Part shown: one piece after another, positions 52,053-61,842 of the stretch
How positions within the stretch are numbered: the stretch's first letter is position 1
Layout: every line of letters starts with the position of its first letter
From: UBA4427 sp045106235
Lineage (GTDB): Bacteria > Myxococcota_A > UBA9160 > UBA4427
Direction of reading: 5' to 3'
DNA: 64,000 bases
Assembly: GCA_045106235.1 (NCBI GenBank)
Contig: JBGCEJ010000003.1
Span: 349,985-413,984 of the forward strand
The notes under the pieces: generated by a model
Database searches by the model: none
What the model saw: only the letters and a program-made list of their open reading frames with translations
What the model was told of the DNA's origin: nothing
Made by a program: the position numbers and the translations under genes

Positions 52053-54301
52053 TGATGAGCGGGCTTTCCGCCACGATCAGTTGTCCACCGCCTATGCGAT
52101 CCGTTCGCTGTCATCGTCACGGCCATGCGCGTATCGCCAAAGGCCTATTTCCAATTCTCTTGCTCTTTCTCTCGCTCGTGTTTGGGGTCGGATGTTCTGA
52201 GAACAGCCAGGAGCCGACGGCTGCTTTCGCGAAGGCCCGCGCCGGCGGCTCGTCCGCGGATCGCGAGTGGCGCACCTATCTCGGCGATCGCTCCGTCAGC
52301 CACGCATCGCCGCTTGACCAGATTCACCGCGAGAACGTGGCTGAACTTGAGCGAGCCTGGGTCTATGATGCCGGCGATCTCGCCGAAGGAACGAACAGCC
52401 AGATCCAGTTCAATCCACTCGTTGTGAAAGGCGTCCTCTACGGTGTCTCGCCGTCCTTGCGGGTCTTTGCTCTAGACGCTTCGACGGGGGACGAGCTATG
52501 GAGCTTCGAACCCGATCTTGAGGTTGCGATCTGGACGACAACGCGCGGTGCGGTTTATTGGGAAGACGGCGACGACGAGCGTCTGATCATCGGCCTTGGC
52601 ACGCATCTCGTCGCGCTCGATGCGCGCACGGGGCGGCTCATTCCCGGTTTTGCGGAGAAGGGCTGGCTTGACCTTCGAGAGGGACTCGGGCGAGAGCCAG
52701 GCGAGGACCCGATGGGGGTGGTCGCGACGACGCCCGGGAGCCTCTTCGAAGACCTGATCATCATGGGCGGGCGCGTCGGGGAGATGCGGGGTGCTATGCC
52801 GGGTCATGTCCGAGCCTTCGACGTGCGAAGTGGAGAACAGCGCTGGATCTTTCATACGATTCCCCAGCCCGGGGAGTTTGGCTATGAGACCTGGCCTGCC
52901 GATGCTTGGCAGAGGAGCGGCGGCGTGAACGCCTGGGCGGGATTCGCGGTCGACCCGGAACGCGGCCTCGTCTTCGCGCCCACGGGCTCACCAACCTTCG
53001 ACTTCTACGGCGGCGATCGCGCCGGCGATAACCTTTTTGCCAATAGCCTGGTCACGCTCGACGCGCGGACGGGAGAGCGGCAATGGCATCGCCAGATCGT
53101 CCGGCACGACGTCTGGGACCGCGATCTGCCCTCGCCGCCGAATTTGGTGGAGATCGATCGCGGGGGCGTGCGTATCCCCGCAGTGGCCCAAGTGACGAAG
53201 TCGGGGGACACGTTTCTGTTTCTTCGAGAGACCGGCGAGCCCTTGTATCCGCTCCGCGAGGAGCCCGTGCAAGGGGAGGGCGTTTCCGGCGAAGTGCTGG
53301 CGAAGAGCCAACCTGTCCCCACGCTCCCTCCGCCCTTTGTGCGCCAGGGCTTCACTCTGGACCTCGTGACGGATCGCACGACCGAGGCGCAAGACGACGT
53401 GTTGAAGCGCGCGCGTAAGATGCGCTTCGGGCATCTCTACGATGCGCCGAGCAGCCAAGGGACAATCGTGTATCCCGGTACGGATGGGGGCGCGGAGTGG
53501 GGCGGTGCCGCTTGGGATGACGAGACGGGGCTCCTTTTCGTGAACGCGAACCAGGTCCCGTCGATCCAACAGCTCGTCGAGGCCCCCGCTGAGTTTGATT
53601 CCGCGACGTCTCTCTCGAGCGCCTACCTGATGTTATGTTCGAGCTGTCACGGTCTCGATCTTGCGGGCGACGGGGGGCGGATTCCGTCCTTGCGCAACCT
53701 CGACGAACGAATGGGCTTTCTCGAGACTTACCGGATCGTACGCGACGGCCGCGGGCATATGCCGGGATTTGGTCACTACGTTCCGTGGTACGGCGTCGGG
53801 GGTATTTCCTGGTGGGTGCGTCAGGCGGAGCCCGAAGACTATCCGTCCACCTGGCCCGAAACCAAGGGCGAGAAGACGCCGCTCTTCGCCGGCTACCAGA
53901 ACCTGCGCGATGTGGATGGCCTTCCGGGTTCGAAGCCGCCTTGGGGAACGCTGACCGCGATCGACCTGGCGGCCGGCGAGCATGCGTGGCAGCTCCCGTT
54001 CGGCGACTACCCGGCTGTGTTGAAGCACGGGCTGAGGGGCCTCGGCTCCGAGAACTACGGTGGGCCGGGCGTGACCGCAGGCGGCCTCCTTTTCATTGCC
54101 GCAACGCCAGACGCGCGCTTGCGCGCCTTCGATAAACGAAGCGGCGAGCTTTTGTGGGAGTCGGAACTTCCGGCCGCGGGCTTTGCGACGCCCGCGACGT
54201 ATGAGGCCGGGGGGCGACAGTTCGTCGTCGTCGCGGCGGGTGGCGGGAAGCTCGGCGTGGCTTCCGGCTCGAAATACGTCGCGTTCGCGTTACCGAAATG
54301 A
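52049..54301 (+). CDS. PQQ-dependent dehydrogenase lipoprotein with an inserted cytochrome c domain
   Basis: A 750-residue protein. The signal carries a lipobox-like LVFGVGC, so it is likely anchored in the periplasm. The beta-propeller of a PQQ dehydrogenase starts with REWRTYLGDRSVSHASPLDQI, has LVALDARTGRLIPGF and WAGFAVDPERGLVFAPTG, and ends LLWESELPAAGFATPATYE. A cytochrome c site, Cys530-Cys533-His534 (LCSSCHG), with a Met-rich distal region (RGHMPGFG), is inserted within the propeller sequence. It would oxidise a sugar or alcohol and pass electrons to its own haem. Coupled to the isomerase-like gene upstream. Confidence 0.88.
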   Translation: MMMSGLSATISCPPPMRSVRCHRHGHARIAKGLFPILLLFLSLVFGVGCSENSQEPTAAFAKARAGGSSADREWRTYLGDRSVSHASPLDQIHRENVAELERAWVYDAGDLAEGTNSQIQFNPLVVKGVLYGVSPSLRVFALDASTGDELWSFEPDLEVAIWTTTRGAVYWEDGDDERLIIGLGTHLVALDARTGRLIPGFAEKGWLDLREGLGREPGEDPMGVVATTPGSLFEDLIIMGGRVGEMRGAMPGHVRAFDVRSGEQRWIFHTIPQPGEFGYETWPADAWQRSGGVNAWAGFAVDPERGLVFAPTGSPTFDFYGGDRAGDNLFANSLVTLDARTGERQWHRQIVRHDVWDRDLPSPPNLVEIDRGGVRIPAVAQVTKSGDTFLFLRETGEPLYPLREEPVQGEGVSGEVLAKSQPVPTLPPPFVRQGFTLDLVTDRTTEAQDDVLKRARKMRFGHLYDAPSSQGTIVYPGTDGGAEWGGAAWDDETGLLFVNANQVPSIQQLVEAPAEFDSATSLSSAYLMLCSSCHGLDLAGDGGRIPSLRNLDERMGFLETYRIVRDGRGHMPGFGHYVPWYGVGGISWWVRQAEPEDYPSTWPETKGEKTPLFAGYQNLRDVDGLPGSKPPWGTLTAIDLAAGEHAWQLPFGDYPAVLKHGLRGLGSENYGGPGVTAGGLLFIAATPDARLRAFDKRSGELLWESELPAAGFATPATYEAGGRQFVVVAAGGGKLGVASGSKYVAFALPK

Positions 54302-54590
54302 ATCGTCGAATAGGATGGTTATGCAGGGGCGGCGGCGTAGTTTACCCGTTCTCTACTGATGGGTGGTTTTGACGGGCGCTCAGCCAGGGAGCAGGAATAA
54401 GGCCATCGAGGTCGTCTGACCGAGAAGGTCGACAAAAGGGTCGATCTCCGCTGGATCCGTTCCGTCAGTTGTTGTTTCCGAAGAATCGGCAGAAAGGGAT
54501 CCGATTGGGTCTAATAAGTCGAAGGCTTCGGGGGCGCTGCGCTCCGCGGTCCAGCTGCCCAACCTCGAACGACATTCAATCCGGAGCCGG

Positions 54591-57503
54591 TCAGTCGCTG
54601 CGCAGCTGGGCCAAAAGTCGGACCGCGGCTTCTGTCGTTTGGGTCTGGGGGCTCGTCGGAATATCAGTGAGGACGCTGGCCAAAACGGATTCGGCCTCGT
54701 CGATGCGTCCCCAGGCTTGCCACAAAGAGGCGAGACTGACTGCGACTTCGATCTGTACCGCTCGGTAGCTCGTCTTCTCACGGGATCGCTCGAAGGCGAC
54801 TTTCCAGGCGTCTTCACGCGCCTCATCGTTTGGGGCGACCCAACCTCGAAGGACGTGAAAGCCGGGTAGGCAGTTGACTTCGCCGCTTTGTTCAGATTCC
54901 TCAAGTGCATGGGTGATGATGGCGCGGGCGTCGTCGAATCGGCCCACTTCGACCATCCGTTTTCCTGCGATAAAACGAAAAAAGGAGTTACCGAGCCGTG
55001 AAGAGGATTCGATGACTTCGAGGGCGGCGAGGGTCTCGTCGGCGACAAGATTCGGTTCTTCCAGGTCTGTCGCCGTCAGGATTCGGCCAACGCCTTGCCA
55101 CATAGGGAACTTATGCTCGTTTGCGAGCTTTAGGGCACTGCGGCCAAAAGCGGGGCCGCCCTCAAGTGCGTCGCATAAATATTCGACCACGGCGGCGAAA
55201 CCGTAGGCCGCCGTAATGCTGTAGGGATGCTCGACGCGCCGAGCGCATTCAATAGCTTCCTGAGCTCCTTGCGTCGCGCGGGTCGGCTCAAGGTTATGCC
55301 AATCCAGCATCGCGATGAGGGCTGTGCAATTCGTGGGGACATCGATTCCTAGGTCCTCGACGAGTGCGCCATGCTCGGAAGGATTAAACGCGTCGAGTGC
55401 ACGCTGTGCCGAGGCATACGATTCCTCGTAGTTCCCCGCATAGTAGGCGGCGTTGGCGAGAGTGTGCTCCCCGGCGACCACGAAGCGGGAATCCTCGACC
55501 ATTTCCGCCTGACCAAGCAGCTCTTTCGAAAGCTGAATGCTGCGCGGAACATCACCTCTCATCCCGGCTCCCCACGCGCGCGCCCAAAGTGCCGCCACAC
55601 GCGGCCCATCGTCACCGAGCGCGTCACAGAGTTCGAGCATTCGCTCGTAGTTCCGTTCGGCGGAGAAAAAGGCTTCGCCGTCGGACGCGTGATTGCCGAG
55701 CGGGACGGTTTGGCTCAGTAGAAGCCCCTCGCCCTGCAGGCTGGCGACGGCGGGTGTGAGCTGTGTGTAAAGGCTGAGCTCTAATCGGGCCATCCCGGGC
55801 TTGCCCAGGGTTTCGATGAGCTGGAGCCCGCGGTTTGCGTGGATGGCGGCTTCGCGCGCGGCCTGACGTCGGTTCGCTTCCTGTGCGGCGAGGGCGCGAT
55901 GCTCGATCGCGCTTTCGAGCTCGCCGGCTTCTTCGAAGTGGACGGCCAGCAAGCCCGCAGCCTGCGCTCGATTGTGTTGATGGGCCTCGACGAGCGCCTG
56001 CGCAAGGGCAAGATGGAGACGGATACGAAGGGCCGGAGGCAATCCGTCCAAGACCACGTCGCGATGGAGGCTATGCACGAAACGATATTTTGATGCGATC
56101 GTTTTGTCGGGATAGCGCTCCGCGCCCGCAGGCACGATCTGGTTTCGGTCGACAAGCGAGGTGCAGAGCGGCTCGGCCTCATCGATGTCAATGCCCAGGC
56201 CTGCTGCGACTTCGAGCGCAGTGAATTCCTCGCCCGCGACGGCCGCGGCCTGAATCGCACGGGCCTCCGGTTCACTGAGTCGAATGAGCTGACTTTTAAT
56301 CAGGGAATGAAGATCGCTCGGAATGCCTGCGCTTTTCGACAAGAGGTCTGCATCGCGAACGCCGAGCCCCGCTTGTTCATCGAGAAGTCCCTGATCGATT
56401 AAGTGATCCACCATTCGAATGAGAAACAGAGGCGTACCCGAGGTTCTCGTCAGGAGCCAATCAGCGAGTTTCGAGGAGTCCGTGCCGTCTGGGAAGCGGC
56501 GGTCGAGATAGACGCGGATGGCTGCATCGTCGAGCTGCGGAAGTTCGAGCGAAGTGCAGAGGGCGTTCGCGGTGGCTTCTTTAGCGAATTCAGCGGCAAG
56601 ACCCTCCGTTGCGGTTCGCATGGTCACGATCACCATGAGACGCGCCGTCTCGCGACGTCTGGACAAGGTTTCGAGAAAATCAATCGTCGCGTGATCGCTC
56701 CAGTGAAGGTCCTCAAGCAGGAGCAGGGTGGGGGCTTCGAGGGCGATCGCTTCCAGGACTCGACAGGCTTGCGCATGGAGGGTCGAGCCCCGCGACGTGA
56801 CAATGCGCGGTGTCATGGACTCTTCGCCCCCCGGTCGGAGCATTTCTGCCCACTCCGCCGCGTGGCGTTTGAGTTGTGCCGTCGTTATGCGATCGGTCCG
56901 AAGTAGCCCATCCAAGGCCCCGAGGAGTGGTAGGTAGGCCTCCCCCTCGCCGGACAGCGACATACATTGGCCTCGAGCCACCGCCGCCCCCGACTTCGTT
57001 GAGACGCGAGCGAATTCGTCGACAAGCGCCGTCTTACCAATTCCGGGCCCGCCTTTGATCAGAAGGAATTGGCGCCGCCCTGCGCAGGCCATCGACCATT
57101 GGCGATTGAATTGGGACCACTCCTGCGTTCGGCCCACAACGTTGGTCTCGGCTTCCGTCGGAATCGTATCGGCCGCCGCTGGCGTGCCGATGAATCGATA
57201 TCCCCGACCGGCTGCGGCTTCGATGTAGCGCGGGTCTGCGGCGGGATCGCGGAGGGCGTGTCGCAGGTCGGAAATACAGCCTATGAGCGTTGCACGGGTT
57301 ACGGTCACTTCCGACCAGACGCCAGCGAGCAGCTCGTCGTGGGTGACTAACACATGCGGCTGCGTGGCCAAGACTTGCAGCACGCTGAGCGCTTTTGGTC
57401 GGATCCGGACGGGACGGTCGAGGCGGTATAGCCGGCCCTGGTGAGAGTCCAATCGAAAGGGCCCAAAGTAGATTGAGCTCGCGTTGGGTTGTCCTGAGGC
57501 CAT
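54591..57503 (-). CDS. Large transcription regulator: winged helix, AAA ATPase, TPR
   Basis: A 970-residue protein. An OmpR/CadC-type winged-helix DNA-binding domain (about 10-105: YFGPFRLDSHQGRLYR, TLIGCISDLRHALRD, GRGYRFIG) is followed by an ATPase module with Walker A GGPGIGKT (151-158) and Walker B LLLLEDLHWSD (about 260-270), then about 500 residues of helical repeats. The order resembles SARP- and MalT-type signal-integrating regulators but with the DNA-binding domain at the N-terminus. It is divergent from the beta-helix gene array and could control it (inference). Confidence 0.85.
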   Translation of the reverse strand: MASGQPNASSIYFGPFRLDSHQGRLYRLDRPVRIRPKALSVLQVLATQPHVLVTHDELLAGVWSEVTVTRATLIGCISDLRHALRDPAADPRYIEAAAGRGYRFIGTPAAADTIPTEAETNVVGRTQEWSQFNRQWSMACAGRRQFLLIKGGPGIGKTALVDEFARVSTKSGAAVARGQCMSLSGEGEAYLPLLGALDGLLRTDRITTAQLKRHAAEWAEMLRPGGEESMTPRIVTSRGSTLHAQACRVLEAIALEAPTLLLLEDLHWSDHATIDFLETLSRRRETARLMVIVTMRTATEGLAAEFAKEATANALCTSLELPQLDDAAIRVYLDRRFPDGTDSSKLADWLLTRTSGTPLFLIRMVDHLIDQGLLDEQAGLGVRDADLLSKSAGIPSDLHSLIKSQLIRLSEPEARAIQAAAVAGEEFTALEVAAGLGIDIDEAEPLCTSLVDRNQIVPAGAERYPDKTIASKYRFVHSLHRDVVLDGLPPALRIRLHLALAQALVEAHQHNRAQAAGLLAVHFEEAGELESAIEHRALAAQEANRRQAAREAAIHANRGLQLIETLGKPGMARLELSLYTQLTPAVASLQGEGLLLSQTVPLGNHASDGEAFFSAERNYERMLELCDALGDDGPRVAALWARAWGAGMRGDVPRSIQLSKELLGQAEMVEDSRFVVAGEHTLANAAYYAGNYEESYASAQRALDAFNPSEHGALVEDLGIDVPTNCTALIAMLDWHNLEPTRATQGAQEAIECARRVEHPYSITAAYGFAAVVEYLCDALEGGPAFGRSALKLANEHKFPMWQGVGRILTATDLEEPNLVADETLAALEVIESSSRLGNSFFRFIAGKRMVEVGRFDDARAIITHALEESEQSGEVNCLPGFHVLRGWVAPNDEAREDAWKVAFERSREKTSYRAVQIEVAVSLASLWQAWGRIDEAESVLASVLTDIPTSPQTQTTEAAVRLLAQLRSD

Positions 57504-57785
57504 GTAATGAAACTACCACTATTTGCCCGGAATCCTGCCAACTGATTGATATTGAAAGCGAATTATTCGCATCGAATTCGCATCTGAGGGGCACGAATGC
57601 AACTTCATGATAGGCAATAGGAAATATAGGCGTACGCCCCGAAAAAGTTGCGTTTCGAATACCGAGCTACGTGCTCTGTGTGTGAACGCACTTACATGAA
57701 GGTCGTTGCGGGCGTCTTAGATTTTTCTGACGAGAGCGAAAAGCCTTGAGTCGTTGCACTCGAGCGCCGGAAAAAAGGGGCAAGG

Positions 57786-59417
57786 ATGACAATGATTTGT
57801 TTTGCGCTGGGCGGATGTGTTGTGAGCCGCCGTCTTCATGATCGGCTCGCCGGTTTCCCGTCCCTTCTCTTATCGACTCTTGTGCTGCTCGGATTAGGTC
57901 CGGTTTTGCTCGTGCAGAGTGCGACTGCGCAAGACATTCTTTCGACCTCGCCCGATATCACGATCGATTTGGGCACCGGCGTAATCGTCGCTGACGAGGA
58001 GATCGCCCTGGACAACCAGATGGGCGTCGTTCTTTTGGACGCGAGTCTGGACTTACCCGAATACACTGATCTGACCGGGCTGGGCCTCGCAGTCGGAGGC
58101 GACCGCCTATTTGCCGTGGAGACCTGGAGCAGTTTTCCGGGCGGCATTCATGCTCGCCCTGGAGATGTGATTCGTTTCGATGGGACGACCTATACGGTCG
58201 AGTTCGGGGCGACTGCGGCGGGGCTGCCGGCGGGCGCGAAGACCGACGCCGTCTCATTGAGTCCTCAGGGGCTCTTGCTTTCTTTTGATATCGCCGTTGA
58301 CCTGGGTGGTGGCCTCGTGGCGGAGGACGAGGATCTCGTCGAATGGAATGGCAGCGCGTTTTCTTTGCGATTTGACGGTTCGGCGGAGGGCCTCGATCGA
58401 GCGCTCGATGTCGATGCGGCACACGATCTCGGCGCGGGTGCCTTTCTCCTCTCTTTTGATCGGACGGGGCAGGTCGGGGGTGTGACTTTCTCCGACGAAG
58501 ACGTGCTCTTGTTCGACGGAGATGGATGGAGTCTCTCCGTTGACGGGAGTGGAGCCAACAGTGCGTGGGGCCCCGCCGACTTGGATGCCGTGATGGTTCC
58601 GGAACCGAGTGGATTGGCTTGTTTGGCGTTTGGATTCTTGATGTTAGTCGCCGCCCGCCGTTTTCGGCAGACTGCCTCGATTGGGGTACTGCTTGCCGCT
58701 GTGAGCCTTTCCGCGACGTCTGCCGAGGCGAGTCAGGGCGCAGTGGAGATTAATCAGACCTGTGCCGTTGCGACGGGCTGCTTTGCAGGGGATTCGCCCG
58801 GGTTTCCCGTGACCTTGACTGAGGGAGGCTCTTACGTGCTGACCGGAAGCCTCACTTTGTCGGGGCAGGGCAGTCCAACTTCGATGATCCAGATTTCGGC
58901 GAATGACGTGACCCTCGATTTAGGTGGGTTCGCGATTCATTGTGCCGGTTCTGGCGGTGGCACTTGTTCAGGCGCGACGGACGGCATCTCCGGTGCGGGG
59001 AGCGGGATCACTGTCCGGAACGGAATCGTTCGCGGAATGCCGGGGGACGGTGTGATCATCGCGGGGTCACAGCTCCGGGGTGTGGGTTTGCAGGCGATCG
59101 GGAACGGGGGCGCCGGACTTTCACTCGGAGATGGGTCCATCCTAGGGCAAGGGCTCTACGCCGGGATTCTCGTTGAGCGGTCAATCGCTTCGGGCAATGG
59201 CGGTGTGGGGATCGCGGTGGGGCGAGAGAGCCTGGTGCGGGGATGCGTATCTCGCGGCAACGCAGGCCGCGGGCTTTCCGGAACGGCTTCACCGATTGGT
59301 GGGTTTGCGTTTTCTCTGATGAGTGGATATCTGGATTCGGTCGTTCAGCTGAACGGAGATACGGCGGTCGTGGGACTCCTCGACATGGGCTCAAACCTCT
59401 GTGCCGAGTGCCCCTAA
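57786..59417 (+). CDS. In-frame fusion of a PEP-CTERM protein and a beta-helix surface protein
   Basis: A 543-residue reading frame with two secreted units. Residues 1-295 have a signal peptide ending QSATAQDI, a beta-rich body and a full sorting tail, VPEPSGLACLAFGFLMLVAA then RRFRQ. Directly after, SIGVLLAAVSLSATSAEASQ reads as a second signal peptide, followed by a beta-helix protein beginning VEINQTCAVATGC and ending SNLCAECP. An internal ATG at 58641 (residue 286) would start the second unit with its own signal peptide. So it is either one polyprotein, or two genes nested in one frame. Confidence 0.75.
   Translation: MTMICFALGGCVVSRRLHDRLAGFPSLLLSTLVLLGLGPVLLVQSATAQDILSTSPDITIDLGTGVIVADEEIALDNQMGVVLLDASLDLPEYTDLTGLGLAVGGDRLFAVETWSSFPGGIHARPGDVIRFDGTTYTVEFGATAAGLPAGAKTDAVSLSPQGLLLSFDIAVDLGGGLVAEDEDLVEWNGSAFSLRFDGSAEGLDRALDVDAAHDLGAGAFLLSFDRTGQVGGVTFSDEDVLLFDGDGWSLSVDGSGANSAWGPADLDAVMVPEPSGLACLAFGFLMLVAARRFRQTASIGVLLAAVSLSATSAEASQGAVEINQTCAVATGCFAGDSPGFPVTLTEGGSYVLTGSLTLSGQGSPTSMIQISANDVTLDLGGFAIHCAGSGGGTCSGATDGISGAGSGITVRNGIVRGMPGDGVIIAGSQLRGVGLQAIGNGGAGLSLGDGSILGQGLYAGILVERSIASGNGGVGIAVGRESLVRGCVSRGNAGRGLSGTASPIGGFAFSLMSGYLDSVVQLNGDTAVVGLLDMGSNLCAECP
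58641..59417 (+). CDS. Alternative nested start: beta-helix protein alone
   Basis: From ATG 58641 the frame gives a 258-residue protein with a good signal peptide (MLVAARRFRQTASIGV onward, cleaved after SAEA), a CAVATGCFAGDSPGFP N-terminus and beta-helix coils (GITVRNGIVRGMPGDGVII). No strong ribosome site is seen close by. Listed as an alternative product of the longer frame. Confidence 0.5.
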   Translation: MLVAARRFRQTASIGVLLAAVSLSATSAEASQGAVEINQTCAVATGCFAGDSPGFPVTLTEGGSYVLTGSLTLSGQGSPTSMIQISANDVTLDLGGFAIHCAGSGGGTCSGATDGISGAGSGITVRNGIVRGMPGDGVIIAGSQLRGVGLQAIGNGGAGLSLGDGSILGQGLYAGILVERSIASGNGGVGIAVGRESLVRGCVSRGNAGRGLSGTASPIGGFAFSLMSGYLDSVVQLNGDTAVVGLLDMGSNLCAECP

Positions 59418-59552
59418 CGCCCAACTAACGAAACCGAAATCCCCGCTCTTTTTACGAACGGTCGAGCTCGAAGAGCGCCGTTCTTGGTCTAAGGCATTGG
59501 CTTTTGGAGTTGTCGTCGCAGTCGTCGACGCATTTAGTGAGAGGAATAGAGA

Positions 59553-60599
59553 ATGAAGCGTTGCAATCAAGTCTTCTTGGCCGGAATAGTGGGGATGACG
59601 CTCCTGGTCAGCCTCTCTGCTCACGCGGGGAGCGGTGTGGTGGAGATTAGCCAGAACTGCGCGGTCGCCACCGGCTGCTTTACGGGTGATCTTCCGGGCT
59701 TTCCGGTCACGATCGATGGAAGTGCTGGGACGAGTTATGCGCTCACGACGGACTTGATTGTCCCGGATGCAAACACGGACGGTTTGCTCCTGGCCGCCAA
59801 TGATCTTTCGATTGATTTGGCTGGCTTCTCGATCGTTCAAGCCGGTTGTGTCGGTGGAACTTCCGACTGCGTTCCGACGAGCGGGAACGGCAGCGGAGTA
59901 GCGCGGACGAGTTCTTTGCAGCTTGGCCAAGCCGTTCGGAACGGCTCTGTTGTGGGCTTTGGGGTCGCGGGTGTGATTCTTGGTCAGCAGTCGCGAATCG
60001 ACCGAGTTCGCGCGAAGTACAACCGGCTATTCGGCATCCGCGCGGCGACGGGTTCAGTCGTCACCCGATCGAGTGCCGAGGGAATGTCCGGCGCGGGATT
60101 TGAGCTTGGCCCAGGTTCCGTTTTGGCGGAATCGGGGAGCGTGGAGAACGGCGGCGACGGTGTTTCGATCGGGACGGGTTCTGTCGTGACGGACCATGTG
60201 TCGACGAATAATGGAGGGGATGGAATTCAAGTGGGGAGTTCAAGCGTCGTCTTCGCGGCGCTCGCGAAGGACAATGTTCGCCACGGAATCGTCACGGGGA
60301 GCGGGGCGGTCGTGGGCGAGAGCGCTGCGGTGAGCAACGAGATGGACGGGATTCGCGTCGATCCCGGATCGGTCGTCGCGCTCTGTACGACCATCGACAA
60401 CGACGACTCGGGAATCAACGCAGCCTTTGGGTCGACGGTCCGGCAGAACAGCCTCTCTCTCAACACGGGCTTTGGTTTGGCTCTGCAGTCGACGGCGAAC
60501 TATCACGAAAATTTGATGACGGAGAACGGGCTGGGGGCTGTGAGCGGGGGCGTCAACATGGGGTCGAACGTCTGCGACGGAAGCACGACATGTCCGTGA
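59553..60599 (+). CDS. Right-handed beta-helix surface protein
   Basis: A 348-residue exported protein. The signal peptide ends LSAHAGSG. The mature start carries the family block CAVATGCFTGDLPGFPVTI. The rest is short Val/Gly/Ser repeats of about 20-24 residues typical of parallel beta-helix coils (GDGVSIGTGSVVTDHVS, GDGIQVGSSSVVFAALA). It ends GSNVCDGSTTCP. No enzymatic residues stand out; a structural or adhesive surface role is likely. Paralogue of its two neighbours. Confidence 0.8.
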   Translation: MKRCNQVFLAGIVGMTLLVSLSAHAGSGVVEISQNCAVATGCFTGDLPGFPVTIDGSAGTSYALTTDLIVPDANTDGLLLAANDLSIDLAGFSIVQAGCVGGTSDCVPTSGNGSGVARTSSLQLGQAVRNGSVVGFGVAGVILGQQSRIDRVRAKYNRLFGIRAATGSVVTRSSAEGMSGAGFELGPGSVLAESGSVENGGDGVSIGTGSVVTDHVSTNNGGDGIQVGSSSVVFAALAKDNVRHGIVTGSGAVVGESAAVSNEMDGIRVDPGSVVALCTTIDNDDSGINAAFGSTVRQNSLSLNTGFGLALQSTANYHENLMTENGLGAVSGGVNMGSNVCDGSTTCP

Positions 60600-60667
60600 A
60601 CAGATTCCTCGAGAAGCGCTTTAGAAACTTGGCGAACGTTGATCAAGATGGGGATGGGAAGAAGGCA

Positions 60668-61744
60668 ATGAATCACTTCATGGGAAAAGAAAACATAGGC
60701 TGGATCTTGTTGGCCTCCCTCGTCTTTGTTTCTTCGCCGACCTGGGCGGAGGATGGCCAGATCGAAATTAGCCAAGTCTGTGCCGTACAGACGGGCTGTG
60801 TTTCGGGTGACGCTCCGGGGTTTCCTGTGACGCTCGACGGAAGCGCGGGAGCAAGCCATGTGCTCACGAGCGATTTGGTTGTGCCTCTTGCGACGAATGG
60901 GATTGAGTTCGTCGCCTCGGGGAGCTCTCTTGACCTCAATGGATTTCGCATCGTTCGCTCCGGCTGTGAAACCGCGACGACGAATTGCACGCCTCTCGCA
61001 GGAACTGGGAGCGGGGTGAGTGCTTCGATCGGCGTGACCGGAATCTCTGTTCGGAATGGGTCCGTCGTGGGAATGGCAGCATCGGGAGTGCAACTCCGTC
61101 AATCCTCGCTCGTCGAAGATGTTCGCGTCCGCTGGAACGCCAACCGTGGAGTCTCAGTGTCTGCTGGATCGACCTTGAACTCCGTTGTCGCCTACCAAAA
61201 CGGACAATCCGGGATTGTGGTCTTCGAAAGTACGGTGCGTTCCGTCGCGACCGCTCGAAACGCAGATTGGGGTTTGGACGGGGTTTCATCGACCGTCTTC
61301 GGCTCGACTGCTTTTCAAAACGGAACGGTCGGTTTTAGATTAGGCGCGTCCTTCGGGGCTTACCTCCGCGCTTCCAGCGCGTACGCGAATGGTCAGGCGT
61401 CCCCCAGCTCGAGTAATTTTGGAATCGGGTTGAATGTTCTCACCGTGCACTTCTGCGCCTCCGGCGCGAACGGCGGAAGGGGGTTCACGAATTTTGACGG
61501 AGGCGTGATTGCGCATTCGGCTTCGTTTGCCAATCAATTCGAAGGAATCAGGGTCTTAGACACGCTCGTTCAGGGCAGCACCTCGCGGGACAGTGGCGGC
61601 GATGGGCTCCTGATGGATCAAGGGGTTGTTCCGGCGAGCTCCAGCTACCGAGGGAATACGATCACGAACGCGGGGGGCGTCACCGTCTCCGGCGGGACGA
61701 GTACGGGTGCCAACTCGTGCAACGGATTGAACTTCTGTCCATGA
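60668..61744 (+). CDS. Right-handed beta-helix surface protein
   Basis: A 358-residue exported protein from ATG 60668 with GAAGG just upstream; the frame is open from 60590, but that part overlaps the previous gene. The signal peptide ends SSPTWAEDG. The mature start has CAVQTGCVSGDAPGFPVTL. Beta-helix coils include GISVRNGSVVGMAASGVQL and GVSVSAGSTLNSVVAYQN. It ends GANSCNGLNFCP. It is the third paralogue of the tandem array and most divergent in the central coils. Confidence 0.8.
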   Translation: MNHFMGKENIGWILLASLVFVSSPTWAEDGQIEISQVCAVQTGCVSGDAPGFPVTLDGSAGASHVLTSDLVVPLATNGIEFVASGSSLDLNGFRIVRSGCETATTNCTPLAGTGSGVSASIGVTGISVRNGSVVGMAASGVQLRQSSLVEDVRVRWNANRGVSVSAGSTLNSVVAYQNGQSGIVVFESTVRSVATARNADWGLDGVSSTVFGSTAFQNGTVGFRLGASFGAYLRASSAYANGQASPSSSNFGIGLNVLTVHFCASGANGGRGFTNFDGGVIAHSASFANQFEGIRVLDTLVQGSTSRDSGGDGLLMDQGVVPASSSYRGNTITNAGGVTVSGGTSTGANSCNGLNFCP

Positions 61745-61842
61745 GGCAACAGGCAGTTTGGGCTGCCGAGCTGATTGTGCTCTTAGGGAGTCGGCGGAAT
61801 CTGCGGCTTCAATTCTGCGGCGTAAGTAAAGGGGGACGAACA

